Assembly: GCA_900318335.1 (NCBI GenBank)
Contig: ONKF01000014.1
Span: 1-64,000, forward strand
Reading direction: 5' to 3'
From: an uncultured Prevotellaceae bacterium
GTDB taxonomy: Bacteria > Bacteroidota > Bacteroidia > Bacteroidales > Muribaculaceae
Length of the DNA stretch: 64,000 nt
Each line of letters starts with the position of its first letter. Within the stretch, counting starts at the first letter, position 1. Under the pieces are notes generated by a model. It ran no database searches. It had not been told where the DNA came from and worked only from the letters and a program-made list of their open reading frames with translations. Shown here piece by piece: positions 8,950 to 16,848 of this stretch. The position numbers and the translations under genes were made by a program.

Positions 8950-9669
8950 ATGGAAATCGAGGTCGGTTTATACTTGATTCCCTGCCAGTTGAGCGATGGA
9001 CCGCTGGATGGGGTGCTGCCTGCACGCAACGTGGAAGTTGTGCGCGGTCTGCGGCATTTTGTCGTCGAGAGCTTGCGCTCGGCACGGCGTTTCATCAAGA
9101 AGTGTGACCGCAACATCGATATCGATAGCCTTACCCTCAACGAGCTCAACGAACACACTGACCTTAAGGACACAGCCGCCATCGAGGCGTTGCTGGACCC
9201 CATCGGCCGTGGCGAGTCGGTTGGCGTCATCAGCGACGCGGGCTGCCCTGCTGTTGCCGACCCGGGCGCCGACTTGGTAGCCATCGCTCAGCGTCGTGGC
9301 TACAAGGTGTTCCCGCTGGTGGGACCGTCAAGCATCCTGTTGAGCCTGATGGCATCGGGCTTCAATGGGCAGCGGTTCGCCTTCGAGGGCTATCTGCCTG
9401 TTGACAGTCAGGCCCGCCAGGCCCGACTCAAGGAGATGATCCGACGCATCGACCGTGAGCGCCAGACCCAAATTTTTATCGAGGCGCCCTACCGTAACAA
9501 CCAGCTTATTGCCGACCTGGCCAGCCACATGCCGCCGCGAATGCGCCTATGTGTGGCCAGCGACATCACTGGCGAGAATCAGAGCATCATCACCCGCACG
9601 ATCGAGGAGTGGAAACGGGCCAAGTATGATTACCACAAGATACCTACCATCTTCCTGTTGTTCCAATAA
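8950..9669 (+). CDS. Tetrapyrrole methylase family SAM-dependent methyltransferase (RsmI-like)
   Basis: This 239-residue protein has RsmI-type motifs: GLYLIPCQL at the N-terminus, a D-L-K-D segment, SDAGCPAVADPGADLVAIA, and PLVGPSSILLSLMASGFNGQ. RsmI 2'-O-methylates C1402 of 16S rRNA. Bacteroidetes often carry a second, shorter relative, and this one (about 240 aa, against about 280 usual for RsmI) looks like that form. The C-terminal RsmI extension is missing, so an rRNA role is inferred, not shown. It is followed 15 nt later by the metallo-beta-lactamase gene. Confidence 0.85.
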   Translation: MEIEVGLYLIPCQLSDGPLDGVLPARNVEVVRGLRHFVVESLRSARRFIKKCDRNIDIDSLTLNELNEHTDLKDTAAIEALLDPIGRGESVGVISDAGCPAVADPGADLVAIAQRRGYKVFPLVGPSSILLSLMASGFNGQRFAFEGYLPVDSQARQARLKEMIRRIDRERQTQIFIEAPYRNNQLIADLASHMPPRMRLCVASDITGENQSIITRTIEEWKRAKYDYHKIPTIFLLFQ

Positions 9670-9684
9670 ATCACACGACACGAT

Positions 9685-10716
9685 ATGCCAGGACACAAAT
9701 ATAAAGGATACACTAACGATGGTCGCCCGTTGAAGATCTCATTTGACGTGGATGGCAACGACACCCCCTCGGCCTTCGAGGAGGCCAAGGAAACACAGTC
9801 TGCCGAGCCCCGATACACGGGGGTGGGCAAGGGGTTGTGCTTCATGAGCTTCAGTAGCGGCAGCAGTGGCAACTGTGCCTATCTGGGCACCCCGCGTGGC
9901 GGTATTCTCATCGACGCTGGCATCAGGGAACCTGTTAAGTATCATCGCAAGAAGAAAAACCCCGAGCGGCAGGATATCCCCACGCTCGACCAGGCCTTTG
10001 CTGAACTTGAGCGCAATGGCATCGGCCGTGACATGATCAAGGGCGTGCTGTTGACCCATGCCCACCAGGACCACATGAGATGCCTGTATGCCGCCGTCAA
10101 CAACTGCAAGTGCAGCGTCTATTGCACGATGGGCGTAATGGCCCAGATGCTGCAACGTTGCCGCATCAGCGGACGCATCCGCGACCATCATGTCCCCATC
10201 TTCAAGGAGATACCGTTCCGCATCCTGGATATGGAGATCACCGCCTTTGAGACGATGCATGATGTGAAGAGCGTGGGTTTCAGCATCGAGTATGAGGGCG
10301 AACGCTTTGTCGTGGCGACCGATATGGGCGTCATTACCGAACGTGCGGCCCATTACATGAGCCGCGCCAACTACTTGATGATTGAGTGCAATTACGATGC
10401 CCAGATGTTGCTCACTGGCAGCTATCCACAGATGCTAAAGGACCGTGTGATGGGCGAAAAGGGCCATCTGGACAACGCGGAGGCGGCACGGTTTGTCGCC
10501 GAGCATTACCATCAGGGACTCCATCACGTGTTCCTGTGCCACTTGAGCAAGGACAACAATACCGAGGAAATTGCGCTGTCGACGATGCGAGATGCGCTTG
10601 AGTCACGCGGCCTTAGCGTCGGCGACGGCTCCAATGATGTCTCGCAGCGCGACCGTAATGTCCAGATCTACGCTTTGCCCCGTTATACCTCGTCTTCTTG
10701 GTTCGTTTTGGCCTAA
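9685..10716 (+). CDS. MBL fold metallo-hydrolase, YycJ/WalJ-like
   Basis: The 343-residue protein carries FSSGSSGNCAYL (the YycJ-type opening strand motif), ILIDAG, and the zinc motif LTHAHQDHMR (H-x-H-x-D-H). Further ligands appear in F-E-T-M-H-D and LCHLSKDNN. YycJ/WalJ proteins are zinc-dependent exonucleases thought to act in mismatch repair. A 60-residue N-terminal extension before the core is unusual. The last residues (YTSSSWFVLA) are encoded by a 27-bp tandem repeat shared with the convergent gene, and the two genes overlap by 104 nt. Confidence 0.88.
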   Translation: MPGHKYKGYTNDGRPLKISFDVDGNDTPSAFEEAKETQSAEPRYTGVGKGLCFMSFSSGSSGNCAYLGTPRGGILIDAGIREPVKYHRKKKNPERQDIPTLDQAFAELERNGIGRDMIKGVLLTHAHQDHMRCLYAAVNNCKCSVYCTMGVMAQMLQRCRISGRIRDHHVPIFKEIPFRILDMEITAFETMHDVKSVGFSIEYEGERFVVATDMGVITERAAHYMSRANYLMIECNYDAQMLLTGSYPQMLKDRVMGEKGHLDNAEAARFVAEHYHQGLHHVFLCHLSKDNNTEEIALSTMRDALESRGLSVGDGSNDVSQRDRNVQIYALPRYTSSSWFVLA

Positions 10717-11764
10717 CCGTCTTCTTGGCTTGTTTTGGCGTAACCGTCTTCTTGGTTGCGGCAGGGTGATTTACTACCGACTTGACGGCAGGAGCCGCAG
10801 TGCGCGGGTTGATGTCCTCGGGCTTGGGATTTTCCTTATAAAGCCAGTAGCCTTCGTTATTATCCACCAGTAGTTCAAAGTCCTTGGTCATGAACTCTTT
10901 AACCTTGTCGTAATCCAACAGGATTTCGATGGGGCTGCTCGAGATGGAACCGTGCTTGAACTGGAAGATGAGTCCCTTCTTGCTGCAGCACACCTCGGCA
11001 GGCACATTGATGGCATGTTGCAACTGGTTGTTCTCACCGCGGCTCTTATTGAGGTCATCAATCTTCTTGTTGATGAGTTTGAGCAGCTTGCTCTCCTTGT
11101 CCACGTCGGCCATGAGGATATCCAGGCGTGAAAGCACGCGATGGTTCTGCCTGTCATAGTGGATGCAAGAAGTGTTCTCGGTCGTGGTGCTGCCATTGTA
11201 CTCCACCTTGTCGATTTCCATGACGAGCAGGCGTTGCGAGGTCATGTAGGGATAAACGAGCACCTGGCTCACGTTGCCATACACGGGATAGACCCTGGGC
11301 GCCTTCACGATCGAGTGGTACTCGCCTTCGCCGAGGGGCTTGTTGAAATTGGGTGTGTTCAGATAGACATACCGGGCGTCTTTCATCTTGCTCTGGCTGT
11401 TGCCGAAAGCTTTCTTGATCAGTTCCTTGTTGAGGGTCTCGAACTCATCATCACCGTTCACCTTCTTGGGCCAGCGTACCTTCACGTGCTTGGTGCTTGT
11501 GTAGTAGGAGGTCTCGTCACCCTTGATGTTAGGCGAGTTGGCAATGAAGTAGTAGGTATTGTGCTGCAATTTGTCAAACACATCGGCCTGGGATGCCGAC
11601 GTGACGGTGTCGGCCATGGCGATGACCTCGGTGGAATCGCGCTGGTCAAACAGGTTTTGGCTCTTGCCGCTGGCTTCGATGCGTCGTGACATATACCAAC
11701 CTGCAGCCAGCATGTCGATGATGGCAAGCAGGATGATGACGATGATGAGGTTCTTTTTGGTCAT
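10613..11764 (-). CDS. Membrane-anchored DUF3298-like protein with basic repeat tail
   Basis: A single N-terminal membrane segment (residues 5-25) is followed by an exported domain of about 290 residues. Its end (VCCSKKGLIFQFKHGSISS...IEILLDYDKVKEFM) resembles the DUF3298 domain of RsiV-type proteins, and the domain's function here is unknown. The last 60 residues are rich in Lys, Arg, Thr and Pro (KKTVTPKQAKKTVRPKRTKK) and end in an Arg/His-rich tail encoded partly by the 27-bp repeat. It sits 2 nt after ispH on the same strand, so it is probably the last gene of cmk-ispH-DUF3298. The tail may be a recent repeat expansion. Confidence 0.7.
   Translation of the reverse strand: MTKKNLIIVIILLAIIDMLAAGWYMSRRIEASGKSQNLFDQRDSTEVIAMADTVTSASQADVFDKLQHNTYYFIANSPNIKGDETSYYTSTKHVKVRWPKKVNGDDEFETLNKELIKKAFGNSQSKMKDARYVYLNTPNFNKPLGEGEYHSIVKAPRVYPVYGNVSQVLVYPYMTSQRLLVMEIDKVEYNGSTTTENTSCIHYDRQNHRVLSRLDILMADVDKESKLLKLINKKIDDLNKSRGENNQLQHAINVPAEVCCSKKGLIFQFKHGSISSSPIEILLDYDKVKEFMTKDFELLVDNNEGYWLYKENPKPEDINPRTAAPAVKSVVNHPAATKKTVTPKQAKKTVRPKRTKKTRYNGAKRRSGHYGRAARHHWSRRRR
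10691..10756 (+). repeat. 27-bp tandem repeat at the 3' ends of two convergent genes
   Basis: Two full units (10691-10717 and 10718-10744) and a partial third (10745-10756) start with CGTCTTCTTGG and run to TAAC. The first unit supplies the stop codon of the plus-strand metallo-hydrolase. On the minus strand the units encode a 9-residue basic repeat (around KKTVRPKRT) in the tail of the DUF3298-like protein. Confidence 0.8.
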
Positions 11765-11766
11765 GT

Positions 11767-12657
11767 CTATTGTTTGCTTGGTTTATTGTCGATTAGATTC
11801 TGTATGGCTTCGCTCACTCGCTGCATCAGCCAGCGGGGCGTCGATGTCGCTCCACAGATGCCGATGCGCTCCTTGCCCTGCAGCCATGACGGGTCGATGT
11901 CACTCTCGCTGCTGATGAGGTGGGAGTCAGGGTTCGCATCCTTGCACTCGGCAAACAGGATTCGTCCGTTACTGCTCTTGGCTCCACTGACAAACAGGAT
12001 CAGCTCATGCTGGGTGGCAAATTGGCGTATCTGCGGGATGCGGTTTGCCACTGAGCGGCAGATGGTGTCAAAACTGCGGAAAGTCACTCCAGGCTGTACC
12101 CGGCGCTTGATTTCCTCGACGATATGTTGGAATTCCTGTACGCTCTTGGTCGTTTGGGAGTACAGATAGATGTCTCTCGAGTAGTCAATCTTGTCGATTT
12201 CATCGATGTTCTCGATGACGGTGGCGCGACCCTGGGTCTGTCCCACGAGTCCCAGCACCTCGGCGTGGCCACGCTTGCCGTAGATGACAATCTGAGGCGC
12301 GGGCTGGTTGGACTCGCCCCCGTGATAGGTGGCGTTGATGCGTTGCTGCAGCTTGAGCACAACGGGGCAAGTGGCGTCAATAATCTCGATATGGTTGTTA
12401 TGGGCAGTCTCATAGGTCTCGGGCGGTTCACCATGGGCGCGGAGCAACACTTTCACGTCATGCAGTTGCTTGAGTTGCTCGTGGGTGATGGTTTCCAGAC
12501 CACGGCTTGCCAGACGATCGACTTCGGCGGTATTGTGCACGATATCGCCCAGGCAGTATAAGTGCCCGGTTTCGTTGAGTTCCTCCTCGGCCTTGCGGAT
12601 GGCGGTTGTCACCCCAAAGCAGAACCCCGACCCCTTGTCTATCTCTATAATCGCCAC
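11767..12657 (-). CDS. ispH: 4-hydroxy-3-methylbut-2-enyl diphosphate reductase
   Basis: The 296-residue protein is IspH/LytB, the last enzyme of the MEP isoprenoid pathway, which reduces HMBPP to IPP and DMAPP with a 4Fe-4S cluster. Visible signatures are GFCFGV with Cys13, RAHGEPPE, DATCPVV with Cys97, a later conserved TIC, and GICGATSTPRWL near the end. The three conserved cysteines match the cluster ligands. It lies downstream of cmk. The polyprenyl synthase that would use its product is encoded nearby at 14559-15524. Confidence 0.97.
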   Translation of the reverse strand: MAIIEIDKGSGFCFGVTTAIRKAEEELNETGHLYCLGDIVHNTAEVDRLASRGLETITHEQLKQLHDVKVLLRAHGEPPETYETAHNNHIEIIDATCPVVLKLQQRINATYHGGESNQPAPQIVIYGKRGHAEVLGLVGQTQGRATVIENIDEIDKIDYSRDIYLYSQTTKSVQEFQHIVEEIKRRVQPGVTFRSFDTICRSVANRIPQIRQFATQHELILFVSGAKSSNGRILFAECKDANPDSHLISSESDIDPSWLQGKERIGICGATSTPRWLMQRVSEAIQNLIDNKPSKQ

Positions 12658-12735
12658 AATCCTCAGTCCTCAGTCTTCAGTCAAGCAGAATGTTAAACTC
12701 TTAACTATTAACTATTCACTATTAACTATTCTCTG
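12658..12735. repeat. Short AT-rich tandem repeats between cmk and ispH
   Basis: The 78-nt gap consists of two types of short direct repeat: CTCAGTC-like units next to ispH and repeated TAACTATTCAC/TAACTATTAAC units next to cmk. No promoter or hairpin terminator was seen in it. Confidence 0.6.
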
Positions 12736-13437
12736 TTAACTATTCACTCTCTCCAGGTACAACTGGTACAGCCATTCATTCTGCTCCTCGAGTGTCATGT
12801 GGGAGTTGTCGAGTACAACGGCATCATCGGCCTGGCGCAGGGGACTCTCCTTGCGGGTGCTGTCGATACGGTCACGCTCGGTGACGTTGGCGAGCACTTC
12901 TTCAAGGGTCGTCGTGGTGTCACCCTTAGCGCGCAACTCGTCATAGCGGCGCTGGGCGCGAACCTCGGCGCTTGCAGTGGCAAACACCTTCATCTCGGCA
13001 TCAGGGAACACCACCGTTCCGATATCGCGGCCATCCATCACCAGACCCTTGTCCTTGCCCATGGCTTGCTGTTGCTTGACCATCGCCTTGCGCACAAATC
13101 CGATGGCGGCAATGATGCTCACCACGTTACTCACGCGCATCGAGCGGATGTAACGTTCCACATTCTTGCCATTCAGGCATGTCACGCTCTTTCCCTCCTT
13201 GGTGGGGCGGAAGGTGATGGCGATGTCGCCTCGTTTCAAGTGCTCCTTGAGAGCCTTCTCATCCACCTTGCCGCGCTTGATGAGGTGTTCACGCAGGGCG
13301 AACAGGGTTACGGCACGGTACATTGCGCCCGTGTCGACATAGGCGTAGCCGATGCGCTTAGCGAGCGCTTTGGCCATCGTGCTCTTGCCCGTTGACGAGT
13401 GACCGTCAATAGCAATCGTGATTCTTTTTTGTGCCAT
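12736..13437 (-). CDS. cmk: Cytidylate kinase
   Basis: This 233-residue protein is (d)CMP kinase, which phosphorylates CMP/dCMP with ATP. It shows the P-loop [21 protein letters not shown], the nucleotide-binding [14 protein letters not shown], and a C-terminal R-x-D-S-T-R-x-x-S-P-L segment typical of Cmk. I use the ATG at 13437; the frame can be extended to a TTG at 13446, which is less likely. It heads the cmk-ispH-DUF3298 group. Confidence 0.96.
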   Translation of the reverse strand: MAQKRITIAIDGHSSTGKSTMAKALAKRIGYAYVDTGAMYRAVTLFALREHLIKRGKVDEKALKEHLKRGDIAITFRPTKEGKSVTCLNGKNVERYIRSMRVSNVVSIIAAIGFVRKAMVKQQQAMGKDKGLVMDGRDIGTVVFPDAEMKVFATASAEVRAQRRYDELRAKGDTTTTLEEVLANVTERDRIDSTRKESPLRQADDAVVLDNSHMTLEEQNEWLYQLYLERVNS

Positions 13438-13528
13438 TGTTTCCAATTAATGTTGATTACTTGCCGACAAAGATAGCAAAAAAAACATAAAAACAGGGAG
13501 GAACATTCATGTTTGTGTCAATTATTTG

Positions 13529-13536
13529 TAATTTTG
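13529..13536 (+). promoter_or_regulatory. -7 box for the small lipoprotein pair
   Basis: TAATTTTG lies 20 nt upstream of the ATG at 13557. Because it falls inside the longer reading frame that begins at 13509, it supports the later start. Confidence 0.5.
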
Positions 13537-13556
13537 TGGCATTACAGAATCACGAC

Positions 13557-13868
13557 ATGAAATATTTGTTGCACATATTACTCATGATGGCATTGTTGCT
13601 GGTGGGATGTGGTGAGAAGAAATCACCGCTCGACGCCGAGGCGCGCGACAGCGGCATGAGGGCCGCGGCAGCGCTGGTGGCAGTGGATCACACCGACACG
13701 ATGTCGATGGAACGTGCCGTGATGGATGCCAAGGCCAAGCAGAGCGTCTATGCGCTCAAGCGTGACTCGGCAGCCGTCAGGGCTTTTGACGAGGCTTTCC
13801 GTTCCTACCTCAAGGAGAAAGACCGCTTGTTGTACCAATCCATATTCCCGGAGGATCAGAAACGATGA
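13557..13868 (+). CDS. Small lipoprotein, unknown function
   Basis: From the ATG at 13557 the product is 103 residues. It has a lipoprotein signal peptide ending in LLVGC (lipobox Cys at residue 18), followed by a short, charged, mostly helical region rich in Ala, Asp, Lys and Arg. No family was recognised. It overlaps the next gene by 4 nt (ATGA), so the two are very likely translationally coupled and may work together at the membrane. Confidence 0.75.
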   Translation: MKYLLHILLMMALLLVGCGEKKSPLDAEARDSGMRAAAALVAVDHTDTMSMERAVMDAKAKQSVYALKRDSAAVRAFDEAFRSYLKEKDRLLYQSIFPEDQKR

Positions 13869-14527
13869 GACGATTACCATTGATATTCATAGGCTTAATG
13901 CTGCTGTTGACTGCCTGTAGCGAAGCTGCAAGGCGGGGAGAGGCAGCCGGACGTGATTTTCTGTCGGCCTGGGGTGACACGGCTGCGATGCGCCAGTCGG
14001 TCCAGCGGTTCAATGCCCTGCGTAATGACAGCCTGCACTGGCCATGGGATGTCAAAGCGGCCAACCGCGCATTTGCCGGCGTGCTGATGGACGACGGCCG
14101 TGACTCCTTGTTCCAGGCGTCACACGTCATTGTGCTGTCTCCTGTCGAGTTGGCGCAATTGAAGGTGCCCCGCATGCTCGAACTGCTCAGGTTGCGCGAG
14201 TTTGATACCGACTCGGCCGCCGATTACCTGTCACTCATCCACTGGTTGTGTCACACCGTGGGCTATGAGCGTCATGTCGAGGTCTATGACAGTATGATCC
14301 AAGTCACGGTTGACGGCTTCTCGATGTATGAGCAGATGTGCGTTTATGCCCAGTCGGCAAGGCCTGCCGCATTGGGCGAGGCGCTTGCCGATGATGCCAA
14401 TCAGCCTAACGCCGACATGAAGGACATTAATGCCCGCATCGAGGTGCTACGTGACCGTGTTTACACAGTCGAGGAGTTCGCTGCCTTCGAGGCTGCCTAT
14501 AAGTCGGCGCTGAAGGCCGCCAACTAA
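13865..14527 (+). CDS. Lipoprotein, unknown function
   Basis: The 220-residue product starts with a lipoprotein signal (LLLTACS, Cys at 18). The mature part is predicted to be mainly helical, with no motif I recognise. It is coupled by a 4-nt overlap to the small lipoprotein upstream and precedes polyprenyl diphosphate synthase by 31 nt on the same strand. The pair looks like a Bacteroidales-specific envelope operon. Confidence 0.75.
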   Translation: MRRLPLIFIGLMLLLTACSEAARRGEAAGRDFLSAWGDTAAMRQSVQRFNALRNDSLHWPWDVKAANRAFAGVLMDDGRDSLFQASHVIVLSPVELAQLKVPRMLELLRLREFDTDSAADYLSLIHWLCHTVGYERHVEVYDSMIQVTVDGFSMYEQMCVYAQSARPAALGEALADDANQPNADMKDINARIEVLRDRVYTVEEFAAFEAAYKSALKAAN

Positions 14528-14558
14528 CCGTAAGAATTTTCAATTAATAGCTCTAACT

Positions 14559-15524
14559 ATGAAATCATTTCAAGAATACCTCGCTATCGTTAACGATGCG
14601 ATTGCCTTGATTCCTTATCCCTCTCGTCCTAACCAGTTGTATGAACCTATCGCCTATCACATGGCACTGGGCGGCAAGCGTGTGCGCCCCGTGTTGGCAT
14701 TGATGGCGTGTGATGCAATGGGCGGCGACCCGTCGATGGCGCTTGATGCCGCTGTTGGCCTGGAAATGTTCCACAACTTCACCTTGCTGCACGACGACGT
14801 GATGGATAATGCCGATGTGCGCCGTGGCAAAGCTACTGTTCATCGCCGTTGGAATGATAACACCGCTATCCTTAGCGGCGACACGATGTTGACCATCGCA
14901 ACCCAGTACATCGCCCGTTGTGCCAACTGGCAGGTGATGAACCTGTTCAACAAGACCGCTATTGAGATTTACGAGGGTCAGCAATGGGATATGGACTATG
15001 AGAACCGCAACGATGTGTCGGTCGAGGAATACCTCATGATGATACGCCTGAAAACCTCGGTTCTGCTGGGTTGTGCCCTCAAGATGGGAGCCCTCATCGC
15101 TGATGCCGACGACAAGCAAGCCGACCTGCTCTATGATGCTGGTGTGAATATGGGTCTGGCATTCCAGCTCAGGGACGATGTCCTTGACGTGTGGGGAGAC
15201 CCGGCAACCTTCGGCAAGGAGATTGGCGGTGACATCATGAACAACAAGAAGACTTTCTTGCTCATCAATGCCATGCTGCTTTCCAAGGGGGATGACGCTG
15301 ATGAGCTTCGCCATTGGCTCAACGACCCCTATGTCACACGTGATGATAAAGTGGCTGGCGTGACGGCCCTCTATGAGCGCTTGGGAGTGCGTCAATTGGC
15401 CGAGGACGCTATCGCCCACTATAACGACTTGGCCGTCGCCGCCTTCAACCGAGTGAAAATGAGCGATGACGACAAACAGTCGTTTATCCAGCTCGCTAAT
15501 AAGCTCGCTGGACGACTGTTTTAG
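14559..15524 (+). CDS. Polyprenyl (octaprenyl-type) diphosphate synthase
   Basis: This 321-residue trans-isoprenyl diphosphate synthase has both aspartate-rich motifs: LLHDDVMDNADVRRGK (first, with the downstream Arg pair) and FQLRDDVLDVWGD (second). GGKRVRP near the N-terminus binds the allylic substrate. It elongates FPP with IPP to the side chain of menaquinone. The length fits the long-chain (ispB/hepT-like) class better than FPP synthase. It precedes the four-helix bundle cassette. Confidence 0.93.
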   Translation: MKSFQEYLAIVNDAIALIPYPSRPNQLYEPIAYHMALGGKRVRPVLALMACDAMGGDPSMALDAAVGLEMFHNFTLLHDDVMDNADVRRGKATVHRRWNDNTAILSGDTMLTIATQYIARCANWQVMNLFNKTAIEIYEGQQWDMDYENRNDVSVEEYLMMIRLKTSVLLGCALKMGALIADADDKQADLLYDAGVNMGLAFQLRDDVLDVWGDPATFGKEIGGDIMNNKKTFLLINAMLLSKGDDADELRHWLNDPYVTRDDKVAGVTALYERLGVRQLAEDAIAHYNDLAVAAFNRVKMSDDDKQSFIQLANKLAGRLF

Positions 15525-15529
15525 TGAGG

Positions 15530-15546
15530 AATTAGGAGTTAGGAGT
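15530..15546 (+). repeat. Left arm of heptamer inverted repeat framing the four-helix bundle gene
   Basis: Directly after the polyprenyl synthase stop, two copies of a TTAGGAG-type heptamer occur, grading into related AAGTTTAAGTTATAAG units. This is the reverse complement of the CTAACTC array found downstream of the four-helix bundle gene. Confidence 0.7.
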
Positions 15547-15578
15547 GAGAAGTTTAAGTTATAAGTGCAAAAGTTAAT

Positions 15579-15938
15579 ATGGACAGCGCGATTAGAAATA
15601 AAAGCAAACTTTTTGCCATCCGGATAGTGAAGTTATATCGCTATTTGTGTAGTGAAAAAAAAGAATATGTCCTCTCAAAACAATTGCTGCGCAGTGGCAC
15701 AAGTATTGGAGCCAATGTTGTTGAAGCACAGGCTTCTATCAGTAAAAAAGAATTCTTGGCTAAGATGTATATCTCATTTAAAGAGTGTAATGAAACTGAG
15801 TATTGGCTTGAATTGCTACACGATACAGAATATCTCTCTGACGATGAATTCGTGTCAATTTGCCAAGATAACCTTGAATTGAAAAAACTGCTAAGTAGTA
15901 TCACTTATACCACATGCCAAAATCTACAAAACTCCTAA
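15579..15938 (+). CDS. Four-helix bundle protein (S23 rRNA intervening-sequence family)
   Basis: The 119-residue product has the family signature LLRSGTSIGANVVEAQAS, followed by the EF-x-x-KMYISFKECNETEYWLELL helix. Relatives are encoded in 23S rRNA intervening sequences, and others (Avd) bind RNA in diversity-generating retroelements; the role of free-standing copies is not known. The gene is distinctly more AT-rich than its neighbours. Its stop codon lies within the first unit of the downstream heptamer array, and the matching inverted heptamers lie upstream. Together these suggest an acquired cassette. Confidence 0.93.
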   Translation: MDSAIRNKSKLFAIRIVKLYRYLCSEKKEYVLSKQLLRSGTSIGANVVEAQASISKKEFLAKMYISFKECNETEYWLELLHDTEYLSDDEFVSICQDNLELKKLLSSITYTTCQNLQNS

Positions 15939-16003
15939 CTTCTAACTTCTAACTTCTAACTCCTAACTCCTAACTCCTAACTCCTAACTCCTAACTCCTA
16001 ACT
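15931..16003 (+). repeat. Heptamer array CTAACTT/CTAACTC, about ten units
   Basis: About three CTAACTT units and then six or seven CTAACTC units fill all the sequence from the end of the four-helix bundle gene to the ATG of tatD at 16004. The array leaves no normal leader or ribosome binding site for tatD. It is complementary to the heptamers at 15530-15546, so RNA across the gene could fold end to end. Confidence 0.9.
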
Positions 16004-16774
16004 ATGATAGATTCTCATTCTCATATTTATTGTGACGCGTTCGATGAGGACAGGGACGCGGTTGTGCAAAGGGCCCGTGAAGCGGGCGTGCGCCACATCA
16101 TCCTGCCCAACGAGAACCTGGAGAGCGTTCCTCGTTTGGCGGCCATGCATGAGCAGTATCCCGACTACATCTCGATGGCGCTGGGCGTGCACCCCGAGGA
16201 CGTACATGAAGATTACCTTGACGTGCTCGGCAAGATGCGCCCCTTGCTCGATCAGTATCCCGTTGTAGCAGTCGGCGAAATCGGCATCGACCTTTATTGG
16301 GACAAGACCTACCGCGAGCAGCAGCGGCATGCACTCGACATCCAGCTCCATTGGTGCCACGAATTGGGTGTGCCTTTCATCATGCATTGCCGCAATGCTC
16401 TCGACGACATCCTCGATGTCATCGACCATCTTGATTGTCCAGTGCCGCAAGGTGTCTTCCACTGTTTCGTCGAAACACCGGCCGACGTTGAGCGTGTCCG
16501 CCGCAGGGGGGACTTCTACTTTGGCGTGAATGGTGTGGTCACTTTCAAGAAGAGCGCCGTGCCCCAACTGCTGCCGGTCATCGGCCTTGACCGCCTGTTG
16601 CTGGAAACGGATTCCCCTTATCTGACCCCCAAGCCCCACCGTGGCGAGCGCAACGAGAGCGCCTACATTCCCCACATCAACGACTTCATCGCCCAATCTC
16701 TCGGCATTTCCCCCGAGGACGTGAGCGCTGCCACCGACCGCAACGCAGCCGCACTGTTTGGTTTGAAGCTGTAA
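16004..16774 (+). CDS. tatD: TatD family metal-dependent hydrolase
   Basis: This 256-residue TIM-barrel deoxyribonuclease-like enzyme shows IDSHSH at the N-terminus, a G-x-H-P-E-D motif, GEIGIDLYWD, FIMHCRNA, FHCF and LLETDSPYLTP, which together make up the two-metal site. TatD proteins are 3'-5' exonucleases with roles in DNA repair or RNA turnover. Its start codon directly abuts the heptamer array. It ends at a strong hairpin shared with the convergent peptidase. Confidence 0.95.
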   Translation: MIDSHSHIYCDAFDEDRDAVVQRAREAGVRHIILPNENLESVPRLAAMHEQYPDYISMALGVHPEDVHEDYLDVLGKMRPLLDQYPVVAVGEIGIDLYWDKTYREQQRHALDIQLHWCHELGVPFIMHCRNALDDILDVIDHLDCPVPQGVFHCFVETPADVERVRRRGDFYFGVNGVVTFKKSAVPQLLPVIGLDRLLLETDSPYLTPKPHRGERNESAYIPHINDFIAQSLGISPEDVSAATDRNAAALFGLKL

Positions 16775-16792
16775 TTGCAGGAACAATATCAC

Positions 16793-16832
16793 AACAAAAA
16801 AGAGCCCACAAGCTTGTGGACTCTTTTTTGTT
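16793..16832. terminator. Bidirectional hairpin terminator between tatD and the M13 peptidase
   Basis: Two 20-nt arms (16793-16812 and 16813-16832) pair with one G-T mismatch and no loop bases. A-rich and T-rich outer ends give a U-tract in both directions. It lies between two convergent genes. Confidence 0.9.
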
Positions 16833-16848
16833 ATTGGTGGTAGTCGGA

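Noticed and set aside
15530-16003. Heptamer arrays as a CRISPR array
   Set aside because: Units are only 7 nt and contiguous, with no spacers and no cas genes.
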